DNA from: an uncultured Gallionellaceae bacterium
GTDB lineage: Bacteria > Pseudomonadota > Gammaproteobacteria > Burkholderiales > Gallionellaceae
Direction: 5' to 3'
DNA length: 36,726 nucleotides
NCBI GenBank assembly: GCA_903913145.1
Contig: CAIWKC010000148.1
Span: forward strand, 1-36,726
How positions within the stretch are numbered: the stretch's first letter is position 1; the number at the start of each line of letters is the position of its first letter. The notes below the pieces were generated by a model, which saw only the letters and a program-made list of their open reading frames with translations, did no database searches and was not told the origin of the DNA. The translations under genes were made by a program, and so were the position numbers. Shown piece after piece: positions 9,203 through 18,769 of this stretch.

Positions 9203-10530
9203 TTTGCGCCGACCAATTCACCCCGTAAGGTATGCATAGATACGGCAACAATGGTCACTTCGACGAACTTGCCAACCATTTCGGCCGGACCAACGAAATT
9301 CACCACTCGGTTATTGTCAGTACGTCCAGCTAACTCACGCTGATCTTTTTTAGAAATACTTTCAACAACAACCCGTTGTGTCGTTCCCACCATTTTTTCG
9401 GCGACTGCATTTTCCAGTTCATCGATTCTGGATTTTAGCCGCTTCAAACGTGACATCTTGGTTTCGTAAGTCACTTCATCAGCCATTTCCGCTGCAGGAG
9501 TACCGGGTCTGGGGCTGTACAAAAAACTGAAACTGGCATCGAAACCCACCTCTTCGATCAATTTCATGGTTGCCTCAAAATCGCTTTCTGTCTCCCCGGG
9601 AAAGCCGACGATAAAGTCAGACGTAATGGATATATCAGGACGCAACGCGCGCACTTTGCGTATGATCGATTTATATTCTAACGCTGTGTACCCGCGCTGC
9701 ATTGCTGCAAGCACGCGATCCGAGCCGGATTGCACCGGCAGATGAAGATGGTTCGCAAGTTTCGGGGTATCTCCGTATAACTCAATCAGACGCGGTGTCA
9801 TTTCTCTGGGATGCGATGTCATGTAGCGCACACGCTGCATTCCTTCCAGGGCTGCAATCTCGCGAACCAAATATGCCAAGTCGACATTCTCGCCATCATC
9901 ATGCTCACCTGCATAAGCATTTACGTTTTGCCCTAACAAAGTGACTTCGCCCACGCCTTGTGCCACAAGACCTCGAATGTCGCGCATCACGTCTGCCAAG
10001 GGGCGAGAAAGTTCATTGCCACGTGTATAAGGCACCACGCAAAACGTGCAGAATTTGCTACACCCTTCCATAATGGACACATAAGCAGAACCGCTTGTCA
10101 TTTGGGGTGTTGGTAAGCTGTCGAATTTCTCAATCTCGGGAAAGCTGATGTCCATTTGCATACGTCCGCTGGTGCGCCGTGCAGCAATTAATTCCGGCAA
10201 TCGATGCAATGTTTGCGGGCCGAAAATGACATCCACATAAGGGGCACGCCGATAAATGGTTGCGCCTTCCTGACTGGCGACACAACCACCGACACCGATA
10301 ATCAAGTCTGGATTCGCCAACTTTAACGGACGCACCCGACCCAGATCCGAGAACACTTTTTCCTCGGCCTTCTCGCGTATCGAGCAAGTGTTGAACAGAA
10401 TGATGTCGGCATCTTCCGCTTTTTCGGTCAGTTCGATTCCTTCGCTTGCGCGCAAGACATCGGCCATTTTGTCGGAGTCATACTCATTCATTTGACAACC
10501 GAAGGTTTTAATAAAAAGTTTTTTTGTCAC
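9199..10530 (-). CDS. miaB: tRNA-2-methylthio-N6-dimethylallyladenosine synthase
   Basis: [19 protein letters not shown], radical-SAM [19 protein letters not shown] domain at C-terminus. Confidence 0.97.
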   Translation of the reverse strand: MTKKLFIKTFGCQMNEYDSDKMADVLRASEGIELTEKAEDADIILFNTCSIREKAEEKVFSDLGRVRPLKLANPDLIIGVGGCVASQEGATIYRRAPYVDVIFGPQTLHRLPELIAARRTSGRMQMDISFPEIEKFDSLPTPQMTSGSAYVSIMEGCSKFCTFCVVPYTRGNELSRPLADVMRDIRGLVAQGVGEVTLLGQNVNAYAGEHDDGENVDLAYLVREIAALEGMQRVRYMTSHPREMTPRLIELYGDTPKLANHLHLPVQSGSDRVLAAMQRGYTALEYKSIIRKVRALRPDISITSDFIVGFPGETESDFEATMKLIEEVGFDASFSFLYSPRPGTPAAEMADEVTYETKMSRLKRLKSRIDELENAVAEKMVGTTQRVVVESISKKDQRELAGRTDNNRVVNFVGPAEMVGKFVEVTIVAVSMHTLRGELVGAN

Positions 10531-10737
10531 GCGAGGTCTCGACCCATTGCCGACAAGGTCAGCTGAAAGTTTTTGTTAGCGGGGGTGGCAACAAGTTGGC
10601 AAATGAGCGAAATGACAGCTACAGCCAAATAATCAACCAGGGTGGTTTGTTCAAATAATCCTTGCACCCGCACTAAATTATACTAGGATTACCGCTTAGG
10701 TTCGGAAGTTGCAATTATTGCCAAGGGATAATCAAAC

Positions 10738-10833
10738 ATGAGCACCATCATCACCATCGTCGCAATTATCATTTTCTTTGTCGTCATCGGCTTCGCACTG
10801 AATATGATCAAAGAGTTATTCAAAAGCAAGTAA
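10738..10833 (+). CDS. Candidate 31-aa single-pass membrane microprotein
   Basis: MSTIITIVAIIIFFVVIGFALNMIKELFKSK*; strongly hydrophobic helix followed by a basic tail; AAGGGA motif upstream of the ATG. Below ORF-track cutoff. Confidence 0.5.
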   Translation: MSTIITIVAIIIFFVVIGFALNMIKELFKSK

Positions 10834-10957
10834 GAAGTACATTACCAGTATAGGAGGTTCCATTTTATTCTTTTTGACCCTTCAATTTCGCTTTTCAACT
10901 TCGTCTTCAAGCATGAGTTTACGGTCAAACCGACTCCAGACATCTCCCTTCTGACTT

Positions 10958-11740
10958 CTAAAGTGAGTCAAATGAGAGCGACAGAATTGTCTTTACTACC
11001 CAACCGTCAGATGAATGAGTTAACCCTTTACCGACTCCGATATTGATTTCAGTTTTGCCTAATTTCTTATCTACCACGAGCATAGGTAATTCATATTGTT
11101 GCTGAAAAGGTAACCACTTTGCAATTGAACCCGCTTCGACAAAGTATTCAATTCCCACATGAGTTTGCATGTCTATTTGGCGGACAACTTTAGCGGATGG
11201 TTCGAAAGTCATTTGCCGATCAACTCCAGTAAGCGGAACTGTGATGCTGGGATTTAACACCAGATGCCACCCATTTATCCTAATACCAAGGACTGCCCTC
11301 CATTCAGACTGCCAAGACTCAGGCATACCGACAGGATTGATGAAATTGATTTCTGAACGCCCTCCCCAGTAGAATCCATTCGTTTCATCATGCGGTGCTA
11401 TGTATTGCAATTCAGTATTGAGCCCCGTTTCATACCATACGTCATTGACTTGTTCGACAGGCAACTGCAAGCTTGCTTCCCAATTTTCTGCAATGCCATA
11501 GGTTGGTTCTACAATTTCCTGAAATACGTTCCCTTTTCCTAAGCTTTTGTTAACTGCCGGCTGGGCAATGTTTGCTTGAAATTCAAGTCCAAATTTACCT
11601 TGTTCCAAAATATCATCAGTTACAACTCGCATATCTGCTGGCGCAGCACTTACAGAACCTATAAAAATTAGTGTTAGGAACAGTACTAAAGTCAGGCAAC
11701 TTCTTATAGATCGAGAATATTTTAATAAATATGAATGCAT
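10958..11740 (-). CDS. Secreted/outer-membrane beta-barrel-like protein of unknown function
   Basis: 260 aa with N-terminal hydrophobic signal ending SVSAAPADM; alternating aromatic/polar strands; C-terminal LSLSFDSL. Resembles the MetA-pathway phenol-degradation-like family by eye only. Confidence 0.55.
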   Translation of the reverse strand: MHSYLLKYSRSIRSCLTLVLFLTLIFIGSVSAAPADMRVVTDDILEQGKFGLEFQANIAQPAVNKSLGKGNVFQEIVEPTYGIAENWEASLQLPVEQVNDVWYETGLNTELQYIAPHDETNGFYWGGRSEINFINPVGMPESWQSEWRAVLGIRINGWHLVLNPSITVPLTGVDRQMTFEPSAKVVRQIDMQTHVGIEYFVEAGSIAKWLPFQQQYELPMLVVDKKLGKTEINIGVGKGLTHSSDGWVVKTILSLSFDSL

Positions 11741-11908
11741 AAACGAACCTCGTTACACCTATATTCATTTATTTGAATTGCCGCTCTTGTGCCAGATTTG
11801 TTTCATAAGGAGTTGAATCATGCAAAGTTACCTGCTGGCAGCTTGCGAGTATAAATTCCATCATCTGCCGTTTATCACAGTGCCGATTGAGACGCATATT
11901 TACTCTCA

Positions 11909-12637
11909 TTAAGCACCCAGATAGGCGCGTTGAATTGCATCACTTCCAAGCAATTCGTTTGCATCGCCCAAAAGGGTAATTTTGCCGCTTTCCAGTACGT
12001 AGCCGCGTTGAGATATTTCCAATGCCAATTTGGCGTTTTGTTCCACAAGCAGAATGGAAACTCCCTGGGCTGAAATTTCCCTGATCGTTTCAAATATTTT
12101 CGTCACCATCATCGGGGCGAGTCCCATGCTTGGCTCATCCAGCATCAATAGTTTCGGACGGCTCATCAACGCGCGCGCGATGGCAACCATTTGCTGCTCT
12201 CCACCTGAAAGTGTGCCTGCCAATTGAGTGCGCCGTTCGGCGAGACGGGGAAATAATTCGTACATGCGTTCGAGATCGGCGTTGATCTGTTTGACGTCAC
12301 TGCGGATATAAGCACCCATTTGCAGATTTTCTGCCACGCTGAGTCGAGCGAAAATACCACGCCCTTCGGGTACCAGTGCCATACCGGCACTGACACGCCG
12401 GTGCGACGGGATGTGATGCAGCGATTTGCCTTCGTAATGTAATTTGCCAACCGTGCAATGTATTAGCCCGGCAAGCGCTTTGAGCGTAGTTGTCTTGCCC
12501 GCACCGTTGCTTCCGATGAGTGCTACGAGCTCGCCAGTATTGATATGCAGATCGATTCCCTTAAGTGCATGGATACCGCCGTAGGAGACTTTGAGGTCGT
12601 GAACTTCGAGGATTGACGAAAACTTGGTTGGACTCAC
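11909..12637 (-). CDS. livF: Branched-chain amino acid-type ABC transporter ATP-binding protein LivF
   Basis: GSNGAGKTTTLKALAGL Walker A, LSGGEQQMVAIARALM signature, LLMLDEPSMGLAP. Confidence 0.93.
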   Translation of the reverse strand: MSPTKFSSILEVHDLKVSYGGIHALKGIDLHINTGELVALIGSNGAGKTTTLKALAGLIHCTVGKLHYEGKSLHHIPSHRRVSAGMALVPEGRGIFARLSVAENLQMGAYIRSDVKQINADLERMYELFPRLAERRTQLAGTLSGGEQQMVAIARALMSRPKLLMLDEPSMGLAPMMVTKIFETIREISAQGVSILLVEQNAKLALEISQRGYVLESGKITLLGDANELLGSDAIQRAYLGA

Positions 12638-13413
12638 GCGGCTTCTCCACCAAGATACGCCGCAATTACTGCCGGATCTCGGCGCACATCTTCCGGCCTT
12701 CCTTCGGCGATTTTTTTGCCGTAATCCAATACAGCGACGCGGTCACATAGGCCCATAATGAGTTTGACATCGTGCTCAATCAGCAACACGGTGATGCCAT
12801 CGTTGCGTATAGATTGCAGCAAGGTTTTCAGACTTTCAGTTTCTGTAGCGTTCATTCCCGCGACGGGTTCGTCGAGCGCCAGTAACTTGGGTTCGGTTGC
12901 CAAGGCGCGCGCGATCTCCAGCCTGCGCTGCTCCCCGTAGGAAAGATTTTTTGCCAACGTATTGACCGGACGTTGTATACCCACATAGTGCAACAATTCA
13001 CGGGCGCGCTCTGCAATATCAAGTTCTTCTGTGCGGGCAGATGAATTACGACTCAGGGCCCCCCAAATTCCGGTTCGCGTTCTCACATGCCTGCCAACCA
13101 TGATATTTTCCAGCACGCTCATATTGGCAAACAGACGTATATTTTGAAAAGTTCGTGCAATGCCCGCCTGTGCCAGCAAATGAGGCTTGCTTCGCTCAAA
13201 TACATTTCCGTCAAAGTTAAAAGTCCCATGATCCATTTGATATAGACCTGTGATGACATTAAACAGCGTGGTTTTTCCAGCTCCGTTAGGCCCGATTAAA
13301 CCGTAGATTTCACCCTCTTGAATATACAAAGAAACATCGGCCAATGCGGTTACTCCGCCAAAGTGTTTACACACGCCTGTCAACTCCAGAAGCTTTTTAT
13401 CTGGATGCGTCAT
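12634..13413 (-). CDS. livG: Branched-chain amino acid-type ABC transporter ATP-binding protein LivG
   Basis: GPNGAGKTTLFNVITGLY, NLSYGEQRRLEIARALATEP, LLALDEPVAGMN. Start taken at MTHPDKKLLEL (13413) rather than the track start at 13458. Confidence 0.92.
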   Translation of the reverse strand: MTHPDKKLLELTGVCKHFGGVTALADVSLYIQEGEIYGLIGPNGAGKTTLFNVITGLYQMDHGTFNFDGNVFERSKPHLLAQAGIARTFQNIRLFANMSVLENIMVGRHVRTRTGIWGALSRNSSARTEELDIAERARELLHYVGIQRPVNTLAKNLSYGEQRRLEIARALATEPKLLALDEPVAGMNATETESLKTLLQSIRNDGITVLLIEHDVKLIMGLCDRVAVLDYGKKIAEGRPEDVRRDPAVIAAYLGGEAA

Positions 13414-14497
13414 ACACCGTTTCCTGTTCTTGGTGCACAGTAGCTTCATCAGGCGCAAGTTCTCGACGATGCTGGCTGGATGGCCACAATCCCGCAGGTC
13501 GCCATAGCATCACCAGAATCAGCGCCAGTCCGAACATCAGCATGCGCAGGCTTTCCGGGTCAATCAATATCTTGCCTAATATTGCCTCCTGCAACGGGCC
13601 GGCTCCGTGCCGAAACGCTTCCGGCAATATCACCAGCAATACACCGCCCAGCACCACGCCGGTGATATTGCCCATGCCTCCCAACACCACCATACACAGG
13701 ATCATAACGGATTCCATCAGACTAAAACTTTCCGGGCTGACGAAGCCCTGAAAGCCCGCGAACAAGCCGCCGGAAAGCCCGCCGAAGGTTGCACCCATCG
13801 CGAAAGCGAGTAACTTGATATTGCGCGTATTGATGCCCATCGCCGAGGCGGCAATTTCATCTTCGCGTATTGCCATCCATGCCCGACCGATGCGAGAGTT
13901 TTGCAAACGCAGTGAAACAAATATCACAAGCAGGGTGAACCCCAGAAACAGATAGTAGTGCAGGTGTACTGTTGTGAAGTCCATGCCCAAGAACTCGTGT
14001 GTTTTGGCAAATGAAAAATCACCGATTCGCAGCGGATCGATCATGCTGATACCCTGCGGGCCGTTCGTTATGTTGACCGGTGCATTCAGATTGTTCATGA
14101 AGATGCGCACGATCTCGCCAAAACCCAATGTAACGATGGCCAGATAGTCTCCACGCAAACGCAAAGTTGGCGCGCCCAGCAACACTCCAAAAAAACAGGC
14201 CAGCAATGCACCTAATGGCAACACTATCCAGATTGGCCAATGCAGTCCGAATTGCGGCGAACAAAAAAGCGCATAAGTGTAGGCACCCACCGCGAAAAAT
14301 GCGATGTAACCCAGATCAAGCAAACCCGCATACCCCACCACGATGTTCAGACCTAATGCCAGCATGATATAGAGCAAAGCAAAGTCTGCAATTCGCACCC
14401 AGCCGTGTCCAAGCAACGCATCCGTGACAAAAGGAAATACGAGCAGCGCAATCACTAAAGCGGCGAACAGTGGTTTGGATTTTAGATTGAATTTCAT
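13397..14497 (-). CDS. livM: ABC transporter permease LivM
   Basis: LALGLNIVVGYAGLLDLGYIAFFAVGAYTYA, GDYLAIVTLGFGEIVRI. Confidence 0.93.
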   Translation of the reverse strand: MKFNLKSKPLFAALVIALLVFPFVTDALLGHGWVRIADFALLYIMLALGLNIVVGYAGLLDLGYIAFFAVGAYTYALFCSPQFGLHWPIWIVLPLGALLACFFGVLLGAPTLRLRGDYLAIVTLGFGEIVRIFMNNLNAPVNITNGPQGISMIDPLRIGDFSFAKTHEFLGMDFTTVHLHYYLFLGFTLLVIFVSLRLQNSRIGRAWMAIREDEIAASAMGINTRNIKLLAFAMGATFGGLSGGLFAGFQGFVSPESFSLMESVMILCMVVLGGMGNITGVVLGGVLLVILPEAFRHGAGPLQEAILGKILIDPESLRMLMFGLALILVMLWRPAGLWPSSQHRRELAPDEATVHQEQETVYDASR

Positions 14498-15417
14498 GCG
14501 CGCTCCGCAACTCGCTCACCGAGCAAACCGGTTGGCCGGAACACAAGCACCGCGATCAAAACGAAGAAAGCAAACACATCCTGATAATTGCTGCCAAAAA
14601 AACCTCCGCTCAGATCGCCGATATATCCAGCGCCAAGACTCTCGATCAAACCGAGCATCACGCCGCCCAACATCGCTCCGCGCAGATTGCCGATGCCGCC
14701 AAGTACCGCAGCGGTAAAGGCTTTCAGCCCGAGCATGAAACCCATGTAGTAATGCACGATGCCGTAATTGGCACTGACCATAAAGCCCGCCACTGCGGCG
14801 AGTGCCGAACCCAGCATAAAGGTGGCGGAAATTACGCGATTGATATCCACACCCATTAAAGCTGCGGCAGATGGGTTTTCTGCGACAGCACGCATGGCAC
14901 GACCGAAGCGGCTACGATGAATCAACAACATTAATCCCGACATCATCAGCAAAGCAACTATCACAATACCCAGTTGTACATCGGTGATGATCGCTCCACC
15001 CACGGCATGCAAACTGTTGGCGAAGGGCTGCGGGAAAGCGTGATATTCGCGCCCCCATATCATCATTGCCAATGTTTGCAGCACGATGGAAACACCGATT
15101 GCTGTGATCAAGGGCGCTAGGCGCGGGGCATTGCGCAAGGGGCGATAAGCGACTCGTTCGATTGTATAGCCGAGTGCCATACACGCAACGATTGCAACAA
15201 ACAAGCTGACCAAGATGGCCAGCACCGGAGCAACAGCTAATCCCAGCAAGACTTGGAGCGACGTCAGCGCAACCATCGCGCCGACCATTACCACTTCACC
15301 ATGTGCGAAATTAATCAGGCCGAGAATACCGTAGACCATGGTGTAGCCAAGTGCAACCAGTGCGTACACGCTGCCTTGTACCAAACCGTTGATGATTTGT
15401 TGTAGAAAAATATCCAC
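14494..15417 (-). CDS. livH: ABC transporter permease LivH
   Basis: LQQIINGLVQGSVYALVALGYTMVYGILGLINFAHGEVVMVGA. Confidence 0.94.
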   Translation of the reverse strand: MDIFLQQIINGLVQGSVYALVALGYTMVYGILGLINFAHGEVVMVGAMVALTSLQVLLGLAVAPVLAILVSLFVAIVACMALGYTIERVAYRPLRNAPRLAPLITAIGVSIVLQTLAMMIWGREYHAFPQPFANSLHAVGGAIITDVQLGIVIVALLMMSGLMLLIHRSRFGRAMRAVAENPSAAALMGVDINRVISATFMLGSALAAVAGFMVSANYGIVHYYMGFMLGLKAFTAAVLGGIGNLRGAMLGGVMLGLIESLGAGYIGDLSGGFFGSNYQDVFAFFVLIAVLVFRPTGLLGERVAERA

Positions 15418-15425
15418 GGATTATT

Positions 15426-15493
15426 CGTAGGGGCGTATGGCAATACGCCCCTGTTGGCATATCGGAAAAGGCGTATTGCCATACGCCCCTACG
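15426..15493. repeat. 24-bp perfect inverted repeat (hairpin) in the livH/substrate-binding gene spacer
   Basis: CGTAGGGGCGTATGGCAATACGCC (15426-15449) and GGCGTATTGCCATACGCCCCTACG (15470-15493) are exact reverse complements; each arm contains an internal GGCGTAT..ATACGCC palindrome. Confidence 0.9.
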
Positions 15494-15496
15494 CGA

Positions 15497-16708
15497 TCAA
15501 TGTGTTGCAGCCCCGCCCATTGTTTCTACTGCTTGCCACTTGCCCTGATGCACTTGATACATTGTCACCGCGCCGCCTTTTAGATCGCCCTTTTCATCGA
15601 AAGCGATCTTTGCGGTAACGCCGTCAAGTACCACCTTGCCCAGTTCTGGTAGGTATTTCGCCGGTTCAGCCGAGCCAGCTTTTTGCATGGCGGCTATCAT
15701 CACGTTTACCGCATCGTAGCAATACGGCGCGTACAGTTGGATAGGCTGTTTGAACTGCGCCTCATAGCGCGCCGCAAAATCGCGCCCACTCGGCATTTTG
15801 TCCAATGGTACTCCCGGCAATGAAGCATAGGCACCCTCGGCTGCAGCCGCCGCATTGTCTATAAACTTCGGGGTGTAACCGCCATCGCCCATCATGAACT
15901 GGGTCTTCATTCCCAAACCGCGCATTTGTTTGACCATGGGAGCGCCCTGTGGATCCATACCACCGAAGAAAATCAAATCAGGCTGTTTGCCTTTGATTGT
16001 CGTCAACACGGCAGCAAAATCAACCGCCTTGTCGGTTGTGTACTCACGCGCAATTATTTGCGCACCGTTGTTTTGAGCTGACTTTACGAATTCATCCGCA
16101 AGTCCTTGCCCGTATGCGGTACGATCATCAATCACTGCAATTTTGTTTGCCTTAAGGTTTTTTGCCGCGAATTCACCCAGCACTTTACCTTGCTGGCTAT
16201 CGTTGGACATCACGCGAAACGCAGTCTTAAATCCCTGGGCGGTGTAAGCAACTGCGGTGGCCGAAGGGGAAATTTGCGGAATACCATTGTCACTGTAAAT
16301 TCTGGAAGCAGGAATAGTTGTACCGGAATTCAGATGGCCAATAACGCCATTTACTTTTGCATCGACTAATTTTTGCGCAACGATCGTCGCCGTCTTGGGA
16401 TCAGTCTGATCGTCTTCGCTCAGCAATTCAAAGCGCACTTTCTTGCCACCTATGATCACGCCTTTGGCGTTGGCATCTTCTATTGCCATACGCGTGCCGT
16501 TTTCATTGTCTTTGCCGATATGCGCTTGCGGCCCGGTGAGAGGTGCCGATGCCCCTATTTTTACTACCAGTTCCGCGGCGTCATTTGAATGAGCAGACTG
16601 AGTTTCAGTTTTATTGCAACCCACCAAAGTGAACGCGGCAATCAGTGCAAACAATGTTGGAAATTTATTGGAAGGCATAGTGGTGTGTGGTAAGTTAATT
16701 GTATTCAA
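15497..16708 (-). CDS. livK: Branched-chain amino acid-type ABC transporter substrate-binding protein
   Basis: Lipobox-like LVGCN; KIGASAPLTGPQAHIGKDNENGTRMAIEDAN, VIGHLNSGTTIPASRIYSDNGIPQISPSAT. Confidence 0.92.
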   Translation of the reverse strand: MNTINLPHTTMPSNKFPTLFALIAAFTLVGCNKTETQSAHSNDAAELVVKIGASAPLTGPQAHIGKDNENGTRMAIEDANAKGVIIGGKKVRFELLSEDDQTDPKTATIVAQKLVDAKVNGVIGHLNSGTTIPASRIYSDNGIPQISPSATAVAYTAQGFKTAFRVMSNDSQQGKVLGEFAAKNLKANKIAVIDDRTAYGQGLADEFVKSAQNNGAQIIAREYTTDKAVDFAAVLTTIKGKQPDLIFFGGMDPQGAPMVKQMRGLGMKTQFMMGDGGYTPKFIDNAAAAAEGAYASLPGVPLDKMPSGRDFAARYEAQFKQPIQLYAPYCYDAVNVMIAAMQKAGSAEPAKYLPELGKVVLDGVTAKIAFDEKGDLKGGAVTMYQVHQGKWQAVETMGGAATH

Positions 16709-16778
16709 AGTATTGACGGCAGGATTATGCGTAGCCCCAAACTCCTTGTCAATTGGTGGCGGAGGGAATTCGAAACAT

Positions 16779-16802
16779 AAAAAAGGTCGGCTTACACCGA
16801 CC
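16779..16802 (-). terminator. Rho-independent terminator of the 16826-17311 cytochrome gene
   Basis: GGTCGG-CTTACA-CCGACC hairpin followed by a T-run in minus-strand sense. Confidence 0.8.
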
Positions 16803-16825
16803 GTTTAAATACGCTCACGAATTTC

Positions 16826-17311
16826 TTATTTGGCAAGTCCCAAAACAAACTGTACCAATTCTTTGATGTCTGTTTGTTTGATACCTTTGGCATCAATTGC
16901 GGGCATAGGCATGGAGCCCCAGTGACCTGATCCACCCAAAGATACCTTCATCATTAAACCTTCAACAAGTGGATATTCTTTACCGCCATATTCGAACTTG
17001 TCTGCGCCTTTATACTTTAGCGATACACTCATCCAAGCAGGACCAACAACCTTTTTATTGATCGCATGGCAAGCAGTGCAATTGTTTCTCGATGCAGCCG
17101 CAGGCATCCCAATTTCAAGAGTCGCACTTGGCACTACGTTAACTGCGTTAGCTTGTGAAAGCTGTGAAGCAGCGGCAGGTGCGGATTGCAAAATAGTCTG
17201 TTGAGTTGCAGCTTCAGCAGCTGGTTTTGGCTGTTGCTCTTTATCGCCGCAACCTGCCAAAATTGACACCAAACCGCCAATCAAAACAATTTTAATACAA
17301 CTATTTTTCAA
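16826..17311 (-). CDS. Class I cytochrome c, probable lipoprotein
   Basis: Heme motif CTACH (NNCTACHAINKKVVGPAW), distal M in MKVSLGGSGHWGSMPMPA; lipobox-like SILAGCGDK followed by an A/Q-rich linker. Confidence 0.9.
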   Translation of the reverse strand: MKNSCIKIVLIGGLVSILAGCGDKEQQPKPAAEAATQQTILQSAPAAASQLSQANAVNVVPSATLEIGMPAAASRNNCTACHAINKKVVGPAWMSVSLKYKGADKFEYGGKEYPLVEGLMMKVSLGGSGHWGSMPMPAIDAKGIKQTDIKELVQFVLGLAK

Positions 17312-17355
17312 TATACTCTCCTGATACCCGCAAATTGACCCTTCTTAAAGTCGAA

Positions 17356-17383
17356 AAAAGTCGATGATCTATCACCGACTTTT
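17356..17383 (-). terminator. Rho-independent terminator of the 17467-17811 cytochrome gene
   Basis: AAAAGTCG...CGACTTTT stem extended by TGAT/ATCA, T-run on the minus-strand side. Confidence 0.7.
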
Positions 17384-17466
17384 CTCTACTTTGCATCCTA
17401 TTCCTAATTTACCTTAGCAGGTCATAATTGAGGAATGGCTAGCTCATTCCCAGAATTACGTGCTTA

Positions 17467-17811
17467 TTAAAGCTTGAGAATTGCGGCAACGATCTTCGAG
17501 ATTTCCTCTTTGGATGGCTTGGAAGGATGCGGAGTCATGGCTACACCACCGGTAATCTTATCCCAGTTACCCTTGCCGCCCTTGATAACTTTTTCCACCA
17601 GCATCTCTTGTGCGCCGGCATTGCCCTTGTATTTCTTTGCCACTTCAGCCCAATCAGGACCAACTACTTTTTTCCCAATTGCATGGCAAGCCATACAGTC
17701 ACCGCCCGAAGCTTTAACTAATGCGATTGTATCTGACGCTTGATCTGCTTGAGCAATGCTAGAAATTGCCAATAATGTTGATGCGGCTATCGCTACGAAA
17801 GTTGCTTTCAT
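17467..17811 (-). CDS. Class I cytochrome c (c551/c552-like), periplasmic
   Basis: Signal peptide ending SIAQAD; CMACHAIGKKVVGPDWAEVAKKYKG; M ligand in GGVAMTPHP. Confidence 0.92.
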   Translation of the reverse strand: MKATFVAIAASTLLAISSIAQADQASDTIALVKASGGDCMACHAIGKKVVGPDWAEVAKKYKGNAGAQEMLVEKVIKGGKGNWDKITGGVAMTPHPSKPSKEEISKIVAAILKL

Positions 17812-18037
17812 TTTGTCTCCTCTTTGATTGATAAATTTTCTACTAACTCAATATTCGCATTTTAGTTCGTTTTGCAAATATTGCCCGATTTTCCTGAATT
17901 ATGGCCTGCTGTCAAGTCACAACAGAAAATTTAGCCCATCTTTAAACTAAAAAGTATCACTATTACCCTCAAATTCACTATTGACACCAAAAAAATGCTA
18001 CCCGGGGTGATCTAATTAAATAATTTCCGGCGCCCAA

Positions 18038-18649
18038 TTAATTATCGATCCATTTTATTAAATCAACCCACAAATCCAAATCCTGCTGAGCTACATAATG
18101 AGGCACATCGAAAATACTTTTGCCCTCAAACGCCGCATTTACATAAACCTGGGCTTCGCGCAAATAGGCCAGAATCGGCACCTCAAGCTGCGCCAGAAAT
18201 TGTTCAAGGGTCGCAACAGCACGGGTACGCGGAGCCATGCGCATGCCTACCACACCAATTTCCACTCGGCCTTTGCGAGCCGCCTTTTCTTCACTCAATT
18301 CCAGCAAAAAATCATAGCTTGCCTGAATGTCGAATAAAGACGGGGAAATTGGTACCACAATTTTATGAGCCAATTTGATTGCATGATCCAGATTTTTTCC
18401 GTGCAAGCCTGCCGGAGAGTCAATGACCAGTACGTCTGCTTGCACTGGTTTTTCATTTTCACTTTGCAAGGGCCAAATAATCGGCAAAGTGCTATCACGT
18501 TGCGCCAACCACAAATTGGCTGATTTTTGCCTGTCCAGATCAAGCATCGCCACGTGCTTACCCTTCGAGGCCAAATAACCCGCAATATTTGTGCTTAAGG
18601 TGGTCTTACCGCTACCGCCTTTGGGATTTGCCACAAGAATGGTTTGCAT
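18038..18649 (-). CDS. ParA family ATPase (orphan)
   Basis: MQTILVANPKGGSGKTTLSTNIAGYLASKGKHVAMLDLDRQKSA (deviant Walker A); no ParB-like gene adjacent. Start taken at MQTILV. Confidence 0.88.
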   Translation of the reverse strand: MQTILVANPKGGSGKTTLSTNIAGYLASKGKHVAMLDLDRQKSANLWLAQRDSTLPIIWPLQSENEKPVQADVLVIDSPAGLHGKNLDHAIKLAHKIVVPISPSLFDIQASYDFLLELSEEKAARKGRVEIGVVGMRMAPRTRAVATLEQFLAQLEVPILAYLREAQVYVNAAFEGKSIFDVPHYVAQQDLDLWVDLIKWIDN

Positions 18650-18769
18650 AAATCCCTCCAATTACTTATCGGATAAAATGATTCAGGCTGAAGAACTGTT
18701 TAACGATGCACTCGTCCGGCACAAAAATAATAAGACTCGAAAAGTATTGCGATACTCTTCGCCGCTATA

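Noticed and set aside
11875-12093. 72-aa minus-strand ORF near the livF end
   Set aside because: Alternate frame of livF.
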